Source of the DNA: Rhizobium metallidurans
GTDB taxonomy: Bacteria > Pseudomonadota > Alphaproteobacteria > Rhizobiales > Rhizobiaceae
NCBI RefSeq assembly: GCF_014196505.1
Contig: NZ_JACIDW010000003.1
Location: 248,001 to 312,000, forward strand
DNA: 64,000 nucleotides
Reading direction: 5' to 3'
Shown: positions 56,348 through 64,000 of the stretch, piece by piece
Layout: every line of letters begins with the position of its first letter
Numbering within the stretch: the stretch's first letter is position 1
The notes under the pieces: generated by a model
What the model was told of the DNA's origin: nothing
Seen by the model: only the letters and a program-made list of their open reading frames with translations
Database searches by the model: none
Translations under genes and position numbers: made by a program

Positions 56348-57631
56348 ATGACCGCGAATGATCCGGGTTTCAATACGTTGGCCGTGCATGCGGGCGCAAA
56401 GTCCGATCCGTCGACCGGCGCCCGCGCCACGCCGATCTACCAGACGACGGCCTACGTCTTCAACGACGCCGATCACGCCGCAGCATTGTTCGGACTTCAG
56501 GAATTCGGCAACATCTACACCCGCATCATGAACCCCACCCAGGCGGTGCTCGAAGAGCGTGTCGCGGCACTCGAGGGCGGCACGGCGGCGCTCGCCGTCG
56601 CCTCCGGCCACGCCGCGCAGGTGATCGTCTTCCACACGCTGCTGCGCCCAGGCGAAAACTTCGTCGCCGCCAGGCGGCTGTACGGCGGCTCCATCAACCA
56701 GTTCGGCCACGCCTTCGATAACTTCGGCTGGCAGGTGCGCTGGGGCGATTCCGCCGACCCGGCGAGTTTCGAAAGCCAGATCGACGAAAACACCCGGGCG
56801 ATCTTCATCGAAAGCCTCGCCAATCCCGGCGGCACCTTTGTGGATATCGCGGCGATCGCCGATGTCGCGCACAGGCACGGCCTGCCGCTGATCGTCGACA
56901 ACACCATGGCCAGCCCCTATCTCATCCGCCCGATCGAGCACGGCGCCGATATCGTCGTGCATTCGCTGACCAAGTTCCTCGGCGGCCACGGCAATTCCAT
57001 GGGCGGCATCATCGTTGATGGCGGCACCTTCGACTGGTCGAAGTCAGGCAACTATCCCATGCTCTCGAGCCCCCGGCCGGAATATAACGGCGTCGTCCTG
57101 CATTCCACCTTCGGCAACTTCGCCTTCGCGATCGCCTGCCGCGTTCTCGGTCTGCGCGATCTCGGCCCGGCCATCTCGCCCTTCAACGCCTTCCTGATCC
57201 TCACGGGCATCGAGACGCTGCCGCTGCGCATGCAGCGCCACAGCGAAAACGCCGCGACGGTCGCCAAATGGCTGAAGGCGCACAGCAAGATCGCCTGGGT
57301 CAACTACGCCGGTCTGGAGGACGATCCGAACCACGCGCTGCAGCAGCGCTACTCTCCTAAGGGGGCGGGCTCCGTCTTCACCTTCGGCGTCAAGGGTGGC
57401 TACGAGGCCGGCAAGTCGCTGGTCGAGGGCTTGCAGCTCTTCTCGCATCTCGCCAATATCGGCGACACCCGCTCGCTGGTCATCCACCCGGCCTCGACGA
57501 CCCACCGCCAGCTGACCGACGAGCAAAAGACCGCCGCCGGCGCCGGCCCGGATGTCGTGCGCCTGTCGGTTGGTATCGAGGACGTCAAGGACATCATCGC
57601 CGATCTCGAACAGTCGCTGGCGAGGGTTTGA
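56348..57631 (+). CDS. metY: O-acetylhomoserine sulfhydrylase (Cys/Met metabolism PLP enzyme)
   Basis: The 427-residue product belongs to the cystathionine gamma-synthase/O-acetylhomoserine sulfhydrylase family and binds PLP through K209 in [33 protein letters not shown] (57-76) and [11 protein letters not shown] (182-192) are typical. The length fits O-acetylhomoserine aminocarboxypropyltransferase better than the shorter MetZ type. GGGAGCACTTC precedes the ATG. The cupin gene follows after 6 bp and probably shares its mRNA. Confidence 0.9.
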   Translation: MTANDPGFNTLAVHAGAKSDPSTGARATPIYQTTAYVFNDADHAAALFGLQEFGNIYTRIMNPTQAVLEERVAALEGGTAALAVASGHAAQVIVFHTLLRPGENFVAARRLYGGSINQFGHAFDNFGWQVRWGDSADPASFESQIDENTRAIFIESLANPGGTFVDIAAIADVAHRHGLPLIVDNTMASPYLIRPIEHGADIVVHSLTKFLGGHGNSMGGIIVDGGTFDWSKSGNYPMLSSPRPEYNGVVLHSTFGNFAFAIACRVLGLRDLGPAISPFNAFLILTGIETLPLRMQRHSENAATVAKWLKAHSKIAWVNYAGLEDDPNHALQQRYSPKGAGSVFTFGVKGGYEAGKSLVEGLQLFSHLANIGDTRSLVIHPASTTHRQLTDEQKTAAGAGPDVVRLSVGIEDVKDIIADLEQSLARV

Positions 57632-57637
57632 AGCGCA

Positions 57638-57982
57638 ATGGCAAACCATCTCCAACTCGATATCACGGGCGTCGAACCTGAGGTCGGTACCCTGGCGGAG
57701 GGCCGATTGATCTCGGGCGATCCGCAATTCCGGACATGGAATCTGGAGGAGGCCGATGGCGGTCTCTATGCCGGCATATGGGAGGGCACTCCGGGCAAGT
57801 GGCGCATCCTCTATGATGAGTGGGAGTATTTCAACGTACTGTCAGGCCACTCGATCGTCACCGAAGACGGTGGCGAGCCGGTCCACCTGCGCGCCGGCGA
57901 CCGGATGATCCTGAGACCCGGCTTCAAGGGAACCTGGGAAGTCGTTGAAACGACTCGCAAGGATTACGTCATCAGGCTCTGA
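57638..57982 (+). CDS. Small cupin-domain protein
   Basis: The 114-residue protein is a single cupin barrel of the EutQ-like/DUF861 type: WEGTPGKWRILYDEWEYFNV, then GHSIVTEDGGEPVHLRAGDR and MILRPGFKGTWEVVETTRK. Metal ligands are not obvious, as usual in this branch. Its ATG lies 6 bp after metY, implying an operon. The ligand is unknown; a sulfur-metabolism link is only inferred from its neighbour. Confidence 0.85.
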   Translation: MANHLQLDITGVEPEVGTLAEGRLISGDPQFRTWNLEEADGGLYAGIWEGTPGKWRILYDEWEYFNVLSGHSIVTEDGGEPVHLRAGDRMILRPGFKGTWEVVETTRKDYVIRL

Positions 57983-58021
57983 TGGTGTTGTCTCCACTCG
58001 GAGACACGGGTGCCGCGCCGC

Positions 58022-58501
58022 TTAGTCCTGATGCTTTCGAGCCTCGGCAAATGCCGCGGCGAAACCCGGCGATGCGATGAGGTCCATCGTCCGCCGCAGA
58101 TTTTCGGAGGCTTCCTTGCCGAACGCCGCATCGAAGCGCGCCTGTGCGTCGCGCCACAAGCCGTTCGTATCGCTCCATAACTGATTGCCCCTGTCGGTAA
58201 GCCGCACGCGCTTGACGCGGCGGTCGTGCTTGTCGGCCACCAGTTCGACCAGCCCGTCGCGCTGCAGCGGCTTCAGCGTGTGGCCGAGCGCGGAGAGATC
58301 CATCACCATCGCCTCCGCGAGCGTCTTCAGCGGCGTTTCGCGGCCCAGCTTGATCTGCGTCAGCAGCGTGTACTGCGTGATCTTCAGGCCGCTCGGCGCC
58401 AGCACGTCTTCATAAAGCTGGCCCAATTGCCGTGAGGCGCGCTTGAGCGCGCTGTTGCTGCAATAATTCCATGCCCCGTCCGGGGCGCTGCTCTCTGCCA
58501 T
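58022..58501 (-). CDS. MarR family transcriptional regulator
   Basis: The 159-residue product has the MarR winged helix: GLKITQYTLLTQIKLGRETP, TLAEAMVMDLSALGHTLKPL and the wing DGLVELVADKHDRRVKRVRLT with DRG. ATG 58501 is favoured by GGAG eight bases upstream; a TTG at 58549 would lengthen it. It is divergent from the SDR gene, and the perfect 12-bp palindrome between them is its probable operator, so it likely represses both. Confidence 0.9.
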   Translation of the reverse strand: MAESSAPDGAWNYCSNSALKRASRQLGQLYEDVLAPSGLKITQYTLLTQIKLGRETPLKTLAEAMVMDLSALGHTLKPLQRDGLVELVADKHDRRVKRVRLTDRGNQLWSDTNGLWRDAQARFDAAFGKEASENLRRTMDLIASPGFAAAFAEARKHQD

Positions 58502-58611
58502 CGCTTGTTCTCCACCGCTGATGTCTTCCGATTGCTGGCGATCCGTCAACCGCTAAACGTCAGATCTTTTTCCAAGGCTCTTGCGCAGGCCAATCCGTTG
58601 CTTAAATATAG

Positions 58612-58623
58612 TGGCATATGCCA
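58612..58623. promoter_or_regulatory. Palindromic candidate operator TGGCATATGCCA
   Basis: A perfect 12-bp palindrome lies in the 184-bp gap between the divergent MarR and SDR genes, overlapping AT-rich sequence (AAATATAG) that could be a -10 region for the SDR gene. MarR proteins commonly bind such sites. Confidence 0.6.
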
Positions 58624-58685
58624 GTAAAATTCAACGCCGGGCCTTAATCAAACAGGGTCGGCTCAAACAAGGAAGGAATGCCGCA

Positions 58686-59492
58686 ATGTCCACCGCTTCT
58701 CTCGGAACCGCACTCGTCACCGGCGCCTCATCGGGCATTGGCGCCACCTATGCCGATCGCCTGGCCAAGCGCGGATACGATCTCGTTCTCGTTGCCCGCG
58801 ATGCCACGCGCCTGCAGGCGTTGGCGGATCGTTTGGCCGAGGAGACCGGCGTGAAGGTGAGCGTCCTGCCGGCCGACCTGACCGATCGCGCCGATGTCAG
58901 GAACGTCGAAAAGCGACTGCGCGAGGACACCGCTATCAGCCTGCTCGTCAACAATGCCGGCATCGGCCCCAAGGGCAAGCTCGTGGACGATGACATCGAT
59001 TATCTCGAGACGATGATCGAGTTGAACGTCGTCGCCGCCAACCGGCTGGCCATTGCCGCCGCGCAGGCCTTCGCCGGGCGGGGCAGGGGTGCCATCGTCA
59101 ACATCGCATCGGTGGTCGCCTATATTCCGGAGCGTTTCAACGGCACATACAGCGCCACCAAGGCCTTCGTCCTCAATCTCACCCAGGCCATTCATTCCGA
59201 AGTGGCGGAAAAGGGCGTCAGGGTTCAGGCGGTCATGCCGGGCCTGACCCGCACGGAAATCTTCGAGCGCGTCGGCCGCTCGTTCGATGACCTGCCGCCA
59301 TCGATGGTGATGGACGTGAACGACATGGTGGATGCAGCCCTTTCAGGCTTCGATCAGGGCGAACTGATCACCATCCCCTCCTTGCCCGATCGCGGCGATC
59401 TCGACGCGGCGACCGCAGCGCGTTTCGCGCTCGGGCCCAACCTCTCGCGTGACAAGCCCGCCGCGCGCTACGGTGTCGTGAACGCAGGCTAG
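58686..59492 (+). CDS. Short-chain dehydrogenase/reductase
   Basis: The 268-residue classical SDR has the TGASSGIG cofactor motif at 12-19, NNAG at 89-92, and the catalytic S142, Y155 and K159 (YSATK). Aspartate/arginine use after the second strand (VARDATRL) is compatible with NADP. The substrate is unknown. ATG 58686 has AAGGA eight bases upstream. The divergent MarR gene probably controls it, suggesting a role in handling an aromatic or aldehyde compound, but this is inference. Confidence 0.9.
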   Translation: MSTASLGTALVTGASSGIGATYADRLAKRGYDLVLVARDATRLQALADRLAEETGVKVSVLPADLTDRADVRNVEKRLREDTAISLLVNNAGIGPKGKLVDDDIDYLETMIELNVVAANRLAIAAAQAFAGRGRGAIVNIASVVAYIPERFNGTYSATKAFVLNLTQAIHSEVAEKGVRVQAVMPGLTRTEIFERVGRSFDDLPPSMVMDVNDMVDAALSGFDQGELITIPSLPDRGDLDAATAARFALGPNLSRDKPAARYGVVNAG

Positions 59493-60856
59493 CCGCGTTC
59501 GTCGCTCGGCGCGAAGTCGGCACGGACGATGCCGTGCCGCTGCAGCTTGTCGTAGAAGGTCTTTCGCGGGATGCCGAGTTCCGCGATGGTCCTGCGCACG
59601 TCGCCGTCATTGGCGTCGAGCACCTCGCGGATGATGCTCGCCTCGTAGCGGTCCAGCCGATCGGGCAGGGGCAGGCCGTCGCCGAGATCGGCGGGCTTCG
59701 GCTCGGATGCGCCGCCGACGAACTGCTCCACCCCAAGCACGAAACGCTCGGCGAAATGCGAGAGTTCACGGACGTTGCCGGGCCAGTCGTGGCTTTGCAA
59801 ATGGCGGTGCACGGCGGAAGACGCCACCGGCATGTCGCGCCTGAAGCGCTTCGCCGCTCGCTCGGCGAAATAGCCGAAGAGCAGCGGAATGTCGTCGCGA
59901 CGCTCCCTGAGCGGCGGGATCGAGATCGTCACCACGTTCAGCCGGTAATAGAGATCCTCGCGGAAATCGCCGCGCTGCCGGGGATCGCCGAGATCGACCT
60001 TGGCGGCCGCGACGACGCGCAGATCGACCGGCCGCACCTCGTTGGTCCCAAGCGGCGTCACCTCGCGCATTTCAAGCACGCGCAGCATCTGCACCTGCGT
60101 CGACGGCGCCATGCTCTCGATCTCGTCGAGAAACAGCGTGCCGCCGCTGGCGTGTTCGATGCGCCCGACACGCTTCTTCTGCGCGCCGGTAAAGGCGCCC
60201 GGCTCATGGCCGAAGAGCTCGCTTTCGATCACCGTCTCCGGCAGAGCGCCGCAGTTGAGCGCCACGAAATTCCCCGAATTACGCCGCCCCCACTGGTGCA
60301 GCAGGCTCGCGACAACCTCCTTGCCGCTGCCCGTTTCCCCGGTCACCAGCACATCGACATCGGTGTCGGCGATCTGCCGCAGTGTATGGCGCAGCCGCTC
60401 CATCGCCGGCGTCTGGCCGATCAGCGGCAGGTCGTCGCGCACCTGCTCGCTCGCCTTGCGTAGGGCCCGGTTTTCCAAGACGAGCCGCCGCTTCTCCACC
60501 GCCCGGCGCACGCTCTGCACCAGCCGGTCGGCGGGGAAGGGCTTGCTGATGAAATCATAGACGCCCTGCTGGATCGCCTTCACCGCCATCGGAATATCGC
60601 CGTGACCCGTTACCAGGATGACGGGGAGATCCTGGTCCTGCCGCTGCACGCGGTCGAACAGTTGCAGGCCGTCGATCTGCGGCATGCGGATATCGGAAAC
60701 GATGATCCCTGGAAAATCCGGTGTCAGCGCCGCGAGCGCATCGACCGCCGACGAGAAGGCGGAAACGCTGAAGCCCGCCAGTTCGAGCGTCTGCCTGGTG
60801 GCACGCAGAAGATCCTTGTCGTCGTCGACGAGGAAGATGGATGCGGCGTCGGTCAT
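59489..60856 (-). CDS. dctD: C4-dicarboxylate response regulator DctD
   Basis: DctD is a sigma-54 activator. The 455-residue product has a receiver domain (acidic D11-D13, phospho-acceptor D55 in VSDIRMP), an AAA+ domain with Walker A GETGSGKE (173-180) and the sigma-54-contact loop GAFTGA (220-225), and a C-terminal Fis-type helix-turn-helix. It overlaps dctB by four bases (ATGA). Its likely binding sites are the two repeats upstream of dctA at 62725-62775. The 3' end overlaps the SDR gene end by 4 bp. Confidence 0.95.
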   Translation of the reverse strand: MTDAASIFLVDDDKDLLRATRQTLELAGFSVSAFSSAVDALAALTPDFPGIIVSDIRMPQIDGLQLFDRVQRQDQDLPVILVTGHGDIPMAVKAIQQGVYDFISKPFPADRLVQSVRRAVEKRRLVLENRALRKASEQVRDDLPLIGQTPAMERLRHTLRQIADTDVDVLVTGETGSGKEVVASLLHQWGRRNSGNFVALNCGALPETVIESELFGHEPGAFTGAQKKRVGRIEHASGGTLFLDEIESMAPSTQVQMLRVLEMREVTPLGTNEVRPVDLRVVAAAKVDLGDPRQRGDFREDLYYRLNVVTISIPPLRERRDDIPLLFGYFAERAAKRFRRDMPVASSAVHRHLQSHDWPGNVRELSHFAERFVLGVEQFVGGASEPKPADLGDGLPLPDRLDRYEASIIREVLDANDGDVRRTIAELGIPRKTFYDKLQRHGIVRADFAPSDERG

Positions 60857-62715
60857 GGCTTTGCTCTCACGAGATGCACGATGAAGCTGGTGCCCTGGTC
60901 GCTGCTGGAGACCTCGATGCGTCCGCCGTAATCGGCGACGATATCCTTCGAGATCACCAGACCGAGACCGAGACCCTTTTCCTTGGAGGTGTTGAAGGGC
61001 GTAAACAGCGAGGCGAGGATGGCTGCGGGTATTCCCGGACCGTTATCGGCCACGATCACCTCGACGTCGTCGTCCGTCGTGACGGCGGAAATCTCCACCC
61101 GGGCGTCGCTGCGACCTTCCAGCGCTTCCAGTGCGTTCTGAAACAGGTTGATCAGGATCTGCTCCAGGCGAACCCGGTTGCCGAGAACCTGCAATCCTGC
61201 TGGCGGCAGCTTGATGCTGAGCGCCTGCAGCTGTCCGGCGAAGCGGCTCTTGAGCAGTACGACGGCGCCCTCGATCACATCGCGCAGTTCCACCGGCTCC
61301 GGCGCCGTGCGCCCTTTGCGCGCGAAAGCCTTCAACTCCTCGGTGATCGAACCGATCCGCTCGGTCAGAGCCGCGATGGCGCCAAGGTTCTCCTTCACCG
61401 GCTCGGCCTGTTCGCGGTCGAGGAAGACGCGCGCATTATCGGCATAGGCGCGGATGGTGGCGACCGGCTGGTTGATCTCATGCGCGACGCCGGCCGCGAC
61501 CTGGCCGAGAATGGCAAGCCGGTTTGCCTGGACAAGCTCCTGCTGCACGACCTGCAATCTGGATTCGGTATTCCTGTGATCGGCGATCTCCGCCTGCAGA
61601 CGGTCGCGCGCGCGGCTGAGATCCTCCGTGCGCGCAACGACCCTCCGTTCGAGCTCCTCTCGCATCGACAGCTCCACGGCGATGCGCATGGCCGCGCTTT
61701 GCCGGCGTCTGAGCAGGAACGCCGCGACCGCGAGGATGGGGACCAGCACGGCGAGCGAAAGCAATCGCATCTCGCGGACCGAAGAGGCGACCGCCGCTTC
61801 CGTCGGCACCAGATACTCCAGCCGCCAGGGCGTCGTCGGAACGGGGGCGTAGAGGCGCAGGAATTCCGCCGCGCCTCTGCCCGGAAGTATTGCCGAAACA
61901 AGCGATGTGCGGGGGTCGATGACGTCGGGCCTGACGACCGGCAGTGGCGTCAGCGGTGCATCGCCGAACTGCAGGCTTTCGCGGATGGAGGCTATCTCCT
62001 GCTCCGCCACCGGCACGGCCGTCATGAAGCGCCAGGCAGGGATGCTGGTGATCAGCACGACACCGTTCTCGTCGGTCACGTAGACCGGCCGGCGGGTGTC
62101 GCGCCAGTCTGTCTCGAGCTGGTCGAATTCCAGCTTCACCACGACGACGCCAAGCGGCGCGTCGGCGCTGCCGACCCGGCGGGAAATGTAGAGCCCCGGC
62201 CGCTTGCTGACGCTGCCGAGCGCGAAATGCTCCGCCGTTCCCTGCTGCATGGCGCGCTTGAAATAGTCACGGAACGTATAGTCGTTGCCGACGAAGCTGA
62301 TCGGCTCGCGCCAGTTGCTGGAAGCGATGGCAAGCCCATCCTTGCCGATGACGTAGAGGACGGCTGCCTGCGTGCCCGTCACCAGCCGCTCGAGCTTGCG
62401 GTTCAAGATGTCGATATCGTTGGCGCTGGTGGACGCGAGGGCATTCAGGACCTGCTGGTCCTCCGCGAGAAGCAACGGCAACGCGCGAGGACGCTCCAGA
62501 ACCGCCGTCAGCAATGCCACCTTCAGGCTGGCATCTGTCTGGCTCTGTGCCGCGAGCGCATTGATGGACGAGCTGCGCCCGTAAAGCGCAGCACCGACCA
62601 GCGCGGCGGCAAGCAGGGCGGCCGATAGAGCGACGAACAGGATCCAGCCGCGCCGCGTCCTGCGATCGACGTCGTCGATGGTCTCAAATCCCGCAATGCT
62701 CGTCATGTCTGGCAT
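60853..62715 (-). CDS. dctB: C4-dicarboxylate sensor histidine kinase DctB
   Basis: DctB senses succinate, fumarate or malate in the periplasm. The 620-residue product has a transmembrane helix (about 24-46), a large periplasmic PAS-like sensor domain, a second helix (about 317-336), a coiled-coil linker (about 345-395), the phospho-acceptor H412 in AHEINQP and a HATPase domain with [10 protein letters not shown] 62715 is listed; another ATG three codons on is possible, and neither has a strong ribosome-binding site. It is divergent from dctA. Confidence 0.95.
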   Translation of the reverse strand: MPDMTSIAGFETIDDVDRRTRRGWILFVALSAALLAAALVGAALYGRSSSINALAAQSQTDASLKVALLTAVLERPRALPLLLAEDQQVLNALASTSANDIDILNRKLERLVTGTQAAVLYVIGKDGLAIASSNWREPISFVGNDYTFRDYFKRAMQQGTAEHFALGSVSKRPGLYISRRVGSADAPLGVVVVKLEFDQLETDWRDTRRPVYVTDENGVVLITSIPAWRFMTAVPVAEQEIASIRESLQFGDAPLTPLPVVRPDVIDPRTSLVSAILPGRGAAEFLRLYAPVPTTPWRLEYLVPTEAAVASSVREMRLLSLAVLVPILAVAAFLLRRRQSAAMRIAVELSMREELERRVVARTEDLSRARDRLQAEIADHRNTESRLQVVQQELVQANRLAILGQVAAGVAHEINQPVATIRAYADNARVFLDREQAEPVKENLGAIAALTERIGSITEELKAFARKGRTAPEPVELRDVIEGAVVLLKSRFAGQLQALSIKLPPAGLQVLGNRVRLEQILINLFQNALEALEGRSDARVEISAVTTDDDVEVIVADNGPGIPAAILASLFTPFNTSKEKGLGLGLVISKDIVADYGGRIEVSSSDQGTSFIVHLVRAKP

Positions 62716-62724
62716 GGGGTATAG

Positions 62725-62775
62725 TGTGCGAATTTTCGCACATTCGTCAAATGGAATTGTGCGATAGTCCGCTCA
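62725..62775. promoter_or_regulatory. Two phased DctD-type upstream activator sites
   Basis: The first site is a perfect repeat TGTGCGAA/TTCGCACA at 62725-62742; the second, imperfect, site (TGTGCG...GTCCGCTCA) is at 62758-62775. They start 33 bp apart, about three helical turns, and lie 75-125 bp upstream of the sigma-54 promoter. This matches the tandem DctD sites known upstream of rhizobial dctA. Confidence 0.8.
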
Positions 62776-62848
62776 ATCTCGATCCCGCAAAGTTTTGCCT
62801 AAAGAAAAAAGCGTGTTGAATCATGGCGATATTGCGGCGTTCGGAAAC

Positions 62849-62864
62849 TGGCACGGCCATTGCA
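62849..62864 (+). promoter_or_regulatory. Sigma-54 (-24/-12) promoter of dctA
   Basis: TGGCACGGCCATTGCA fits the -24/-12 consensus exactly: GG at 62850-62851 and GC at 62862-62863, correctly spaced. It lies about 90 bp before the dctA start and downstream of the DctD sites. Confidence 0.92.
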
Positions 62865-62952
62865 AAGTATCCGCGAATAGCCGGAAGGCTGTTGATTGAA
62901 ACGCAGTTTGCCCCGGGAGGCCGGTCAGGTTGGGGGCTTTATGGAGGACACT

Positions 62953-64000
62953 ATGGGTGTTGCAATTCCAGCCGCCGAGCCGCGGACCAAGATCCCGTTC
63001 TACCGGCATCTCTATTTCCAGGTCGTCGTCGCCATCATCGCCGGCATGCTGATCGGCCATTTCTATCCTGAATTCGGCGCCAGCCTGAAGCCGCTCGGCG
63101 ATGCCTTCATCCGCCTGGTCAAGATGATCATCGCGCCGGTCATCTTCCTCACGGTCGCTACCGGCATTGCCGGCATGTCGGACCTCAAGAAGGTTGGCCG
63201 CGTCGCCGGCAAGGCGATGATCTACTTCCTCGTCTTCTCGACGCTGGCGCTCATCGTCGGCCTCGTCGTCGGCAACCTGTTGCAGCCGGGCGCCGGCATG
63301 AACATCGATCCGGCTACGCTGGATGCCAAGGCGGTCTCGACCTACGCCACGAAGGCGCATGAAACCACGATCACCGGCTTCCTGATGAACATCATCCCTG
63401 AAACGATCGTCGGCGCTTTCGCCCAGGGCGACATTCTTCAGGTGCTGTTCTTCTCGGTCCTGTTCGGCGTCGCGCTCGGTATGGTCGGCGAGAAGGGCAA
63501 GCCGGTTACGGATTTCTTGACCGCGCTCACGGCACCGATCTTCCGCCTCGTTGCTATCCTGATGAAGGCTGCCCCGATCGGTGCTTTCGGCGCCATGGCC
63601 TTCACCATCGGCAAGTACGGCATCGGCTCGGTCGCCAACCTAGCTTTCCTGATCCTGACGTTCTACATCACCGCGCTCATCTTCGTGCTGGTGGTGCTCG
63701 GCGCGGTCGCGAAGTATAACGGCTTCTCGATCCTGTCGCTGATCCGCTATATCAAGGAAGAGCTGCTGCTGGTTCTCGGCACGTCCTCCTCGGAAGCGGC
63801 CCTGCCGAACCTGATGCAGAAGATGGAACGCGCCGGCTGCAAGCGCTCGGTCGTCGGCCTGGTCATCCCGACCGGCTATTCGTTCAATCTCGACGGCACC
63901 AACATCTACATGACGCTGGCTGCGCTCTTCATCGCCCAGGCGACCGGCATCCAGCTGTCGCTGACCGACCAGGTCCTGCTGCTCCTCGTTGCGATGCTGT
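62953..64000 (+). CDS. dctA: C4-dicarboxylate transporter DctA (partial, cut by right edge)
   Basis: DctA is a proton/sodium-coupled dicarboxylate symporter of the glutamate-transporter fold. The visible 349 residues ([20 protein letters not shown]) show the family features [20 protein letters not shown] (about residues 54-73), the serine-rich reentrant loop [14 protein letters not shown] and [23 protein letters not shown] 62953 is chosen because GGAGG lies five bases before it; an ATG at 62941 is in the ribosome-binding region. Its C terminus is beyond the window. Confidence 0.96.
   Translation, partial: MGVAIPAAEPRTKIPFYRHLYFQVVVAIIAGMLIGHFYPEFGASLKPLGDAFIRLVKMIIAPVIFLTVATGIAGMSDLKKVGRVAGKAMIYFLVFSTLALIVGLVVGNLLQPGAGMNIDPATLDAKAVSTYATKAHETTITGFLMNIIPETIVGAFAQGDILQVLFFSVLFGVALGMVGEKGKPVTDFLTALTAPIFRLVAILMKAAPIGAFGAMAFTIGKYGIGSVANLAFLILTFYITALIFVLVVLGAVAKYNGFSILSLIRYIKEELLLVLGTSSSEAALPNLMQKMERAGCKRSVVGLVIPTGYSFNLDGTNIYMTLAALFIAQATGIQLSLTDQVLLLLVAML

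Noticed and set aside
60841-62628. A 595-codon plus-strand frame over dctB
   Set aside because: DctB has clear domains and couples to DctD by overlap. The plus frame gives low-complexity D/R/H-rich sequence without domains.

Overview
This window looks like a chromosomal segment of an alphaproteobacterium of the family Rhizobiaceae (Rhizobium/Agrobacterium/Neorhizobium group). The evidence is a rhizobial-style order tuf - tRNA-Trp - secE - nusG - rplKA - rplJL - rpoBC - rpsLG - fusA - tuf - S10 - spc - alpha, C4-dicarboxylate genes dctA/dctBD around a sigma-54 promoter, the high-GC codon use, and close resemblance (from memory) of SpeB, ArgC and the ribosomal proteins to rhizobial versions. 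The species cannot be fixed by reading alone.

Layout. (1) 1-1876, minus strand: the N-terminal 625 codons of a large superfamily 1 helicase that leaves the window at its left edge. (2) 2224-5111: first tuf copy with an intrinsic terminator, a self-contained HigB/HigA toxin-antitoxin operon with an operator lying over its promoter, and an NAD-dependent sugar-epimerase-like gene. (3) 5250-17636: tRNA-Trp, secE-nusG, rplKA, rplJL, rpoB, rpoC, with structured RNA between rplA and rplJ and perfect hairpins flanking rpoB. (4) 17747-18482, minus: a Nudix hydrolase and a small acidic protein of unknown function. (5) 18967-38186: the str, S10, spc and alpha ribosomal clusters with the second tuf copy, secY, adk and rpoA. 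Intrinsic terminators or hairpins divide this block after tuf, rpsQ, rplR, rplO and rplQ. (6) 38423-62715: ordinary metabolic and accessory chromosome: msrPQ, ilvD, a DUF1311 protein, a DUF1232 protein, a Deg protease with rarA, a DapA-family paralogue lacking the Schiff-base lysine, DoxX, a TauE/SafE permease, argC, speB, a monooxygenase-fold protein with an orphan antitoxin, rplM-rpsI, an enoyl-CoA hydratase, a DMT exporter, a CoA-binding protein, metY, a cupin, a MarR regulator/SDR divergent pair. (7) 59489-64000: dctBD (minus) and dctA (plus, cut by the right edge).

How the genes work together. Most of the left 38 kb makes the transcription and translation machinery (about 27 ribosomal proteins, EF-G, two EF-Tu copies, RNA polymerase beta, beta' and alpha, SecE/SecY, NusG). 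The two tuf copies encode the same protein and are identical over 995 bp of their centre, a signature of gene conversion. The dct genes form a complete inducible system: DctB senses dicarboxylates, DctD activates sigma-54 RNA polymerase from two phased upstream sites, and DctA imports the substrate.

No rRNA, CRISPR array, insertion sequence or prophage was seen. The most interesting items are regulatory (alternative hairpins upstream of rplJ, a terminator between rplR and rpsE followed by a second fold, operators over the promoters of higBA and of an orphan antitoxin), the lysine-less DapA paralogue and the truncated helicase. I found no clear-cut new multi-gene system.
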